A DNA stretch of 30,457 bases, taken from NCBI GenBank assembly GCA_001579985.1, contig LRSR01014222.1:1-30457 (forward strand), in the 5' to 3' direction. How positions within the stretch are numbered: position 1 is the first letter of the stretch; each line of letters starts with the position of its first letter. A program made the position numbers and the translations under genes. This DNA is from Hypsibius dujardini (taxonomy: Eukaryota > Tardigrada > Eutardigrada > Parachela > Hypsibiidae). The notes beneath the pieces are model-generated. The model did no database searches. It worked only from the letters and a program-made list of their open reading frames with translations, and was not told where the DNA came from. Of the stretch, positions 29,119-30,457 are shown piece by piece.

Positions 29119-30373
29119 ATGTCGTGTTTTGCTTTCCAGAAAGCCAAATCATTCGCCATCGCCGTGACCGGTGGTCATGCGGCTTTATTCGGCTACCTCA
29201 CGTGGACCGGGCATGAGCAGTTTTACAGGGAAGTTTTGATGCCGCTTGGGAGGACTTTCATTCCGGACGGAGAAATGGGCCATAACTTGATGGTGAAAGC
29301 CTGCCATTATGGACTTGTTCCACGGTGCAGTTATCATTCTAAACGACTGGTAAGACTTTATCTCCTAAAATAAAAATTCCGGACGCAAAGCATCAAGACG
29401 TTTTGTAATAAACCACGCTGAAACTCAACTGGAATTTATTAAAGCAATTTCATCAATCAAGCGATAGGTTGTATTGATAAGTGTCGTTTATTAGTGCGAC
29501 TAGTTAATTCATCAATCAAGCGATAGGTTGTATTGATAAGTGTCGTTTATCAGTACGACTAGTTAATTCATCAATCAAGCGATAGGCTGTATTGATGTGT
29601 GTCGTTTATTAGTGCGACCAGTTAATTCATCAATCAAGCGATAGGTTGCATTGATGTGTGCCGCTTACTGGTGCGACCAGTTAATTCATCAATCAAGCGA
29701 TAGGTTGCATTGATAAGTGTCGTTTATTAGTGCGACTAGTTAATTCATCAATCAAGCGATAGGTTGTATTGATAAGTGTCGTTTATCAGTGCGACCAGTT
29801 AATTCATCAATCAAGCGATAGATTGTATTGATGTGTGTCGTTTACTGTTGTGGCCAGTTGAATTATCAATCAAGCGATAGGTTGCATTGATGTGTGCCGC
29901 TTACTGGTGCGACCAGTTAATTCATCAATCGAGCGATAGGCTGTATTGATAAGTGTCGTTTATTAGTGCGACTAGTTAATTCATCAATAAAGCTATAGGC
30001 TGCATTGACGTTTGTCGTTTGCCAGTCCAACTGGTTAATCGAACAATCAATTGACGGCTTATGTTGTAGTCCTAATTGAAAGATTGAAGAATATAAAGAT
30101 CTTGTCACATGTATTTTCAATTATTAATACTTATTATTTTCTTATTATACAGTCGTTTTTGGTTCTTTTGCAGAAAACCGAGTTTTGCGGGATGGAATTG
30201 AATTCACCGCTTGGTCTGGCCGCCGGGTTCGATAAGAACGCAGAAGCGATAAGGGGAATCTACCGTATTGGCTTTAGTTTTGCGGAGATCGGTTCGGTCA
30301 CTCCGTTGCCGCAGGAAGGGAATCCCAAACCGCGGGTCTTTCGTTTGGTGGAGGATCGAGCTATAATAAACCG
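29119..30373 (+). CDS. DHODH: Dihydroorotate dehydrogenase (quinone), mitochondrial, 5' exons only
   Basis: Oxidises dihydroorotate to orotate with FMN, passing electrons to ubiquinone at the mitochondrial inner membrane (fourth step of pyrimidine synthesis). Exon 29140-29349 (in frame from ATG 29119) reads [19 protein letters not shown], a membrane helix, then [19 protein letters not shown] and [10 protein letters not shown]. These are the quinone-site helices of class-2 enzymes. Exon 30174-30373 reads [19 protein letters not shown], then [20 protein letters not shown] and [12 protein letters not shown], the conserved FMN/substrate region. A GTGGGC donor at 30374 starts an intron that runs out of the window, so the C-terminal two thirds are missing. 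The true first exon is unresolved. Two decayed fragments lie at 6110-6505 and 14458-14926. Confidence 0.93.
29450..30045. repeat. 59-bp tandem repeat, ten copies, in DHODH intron
   Basis: The unit CATCAATCAAGCGATAGGTT, then GTATTGATAAGTGTCGTTTA, then the TTAGTGCGACTAGTTAATT block, starts every 59 bases from about 29450. Two unit variants (ATAAGTGTCG and ATGTGTGYCG) are interleaved. The relic introns lack the array, so it arose or expanded in the functional gene. Confidence 0.92.
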
Positions 30374-30384
30374 GTGGGCAGGCA

Positions 30385-30397
30385 AGCAGACAGACAT

Positions 30398-30456
<59 letters not shown>

Positions 30457-30457
30457 G
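30385..30457. repeat. (CAGA)n tract at window end
   Basis: Pure CAGA tetramers in the DHODH intron after 30373, continuing past the edge. Confidence 0.95.

Noticed and set aside
29450-30045. CRISPR-like array
   Set aside because: There are no unique spacers between repeats; it is a contiguous 59-bp minisatellite in a eukaryotic intron.
1-30457. tRNA, rRNA or bacterial operon features
   Set aside because: No cloverleaf or rRNA blocks were recognised, and all convincing genes have spliceosomal introns.

Overview
This is intron-rich animal (invertebrate) nuclear DNA, not bacterial. Genes are split into small exons with GT..AG introns of about 50-800 bp. Introns and spacers are full of simple repeats (CAGA, CCGT, TGAT/AATC tetramers), short terminal-inverted-repeat elements and solo LTRs. 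The repeat style and compact introns would fit a small-genome ecdysozoan such as a tardigrade, but that is inference: no taxon-specific marker was read.

Layout. (1) 1-438, +: the 3' end of a gene with an SGNH/PC-esterase-like (CASD1-type) domain. (2) 1844-5391, +: a ten-exon natriuretic-peptide-receptor-like protein (541 aa by my exon model). It has an ANF_receptor ectodomain, one transmembrane helix and a short tail, and it ends where a 360-bp tandem duplication begins. (3) 6.1-6.5 kb: decayed copy of a dihydroorotate dehydrogenase (DHODH) exon and intron. (4) 7999-14266 and 20710-28354: two arms of a roughly 20-kb imperfect palindrome. Each arm carries an intact 14-exon gene for a protein of about 620 aa that I do not recognise. 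The protein has an acidic/basic low-complexity N-terminus and two tandem copies of a roughly 190-residue module that arose by block duplication of exons. The paralogues converge (left +, right -). (5) The 6.4-kb spacer between the arms holds a second DHODH fragment fused to a relic of the duplicated gene, a multi-exon minus-strand gene of unknown function, and several mobile elements. (6) 28.4 kb to the end, +: the 5' part of a real class-2 DHODH gene, cut by the window edge.

Mobile DNA can be ordered in time. Two solo LTRs (285/286 bp, TG..CA ends) each have a 4-bp target duplication. The left LTR sits inside a MITE-like element whose counterpart in the right arm lacks it, so that LTR landed after the palindrome formed. 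Two other MITE families have TA target duplications, and three fold-back elements contain short tandem repeats.

No operon logic links the genes. The notable biology is the palindromic pair of two-module genes and its scattered relics.
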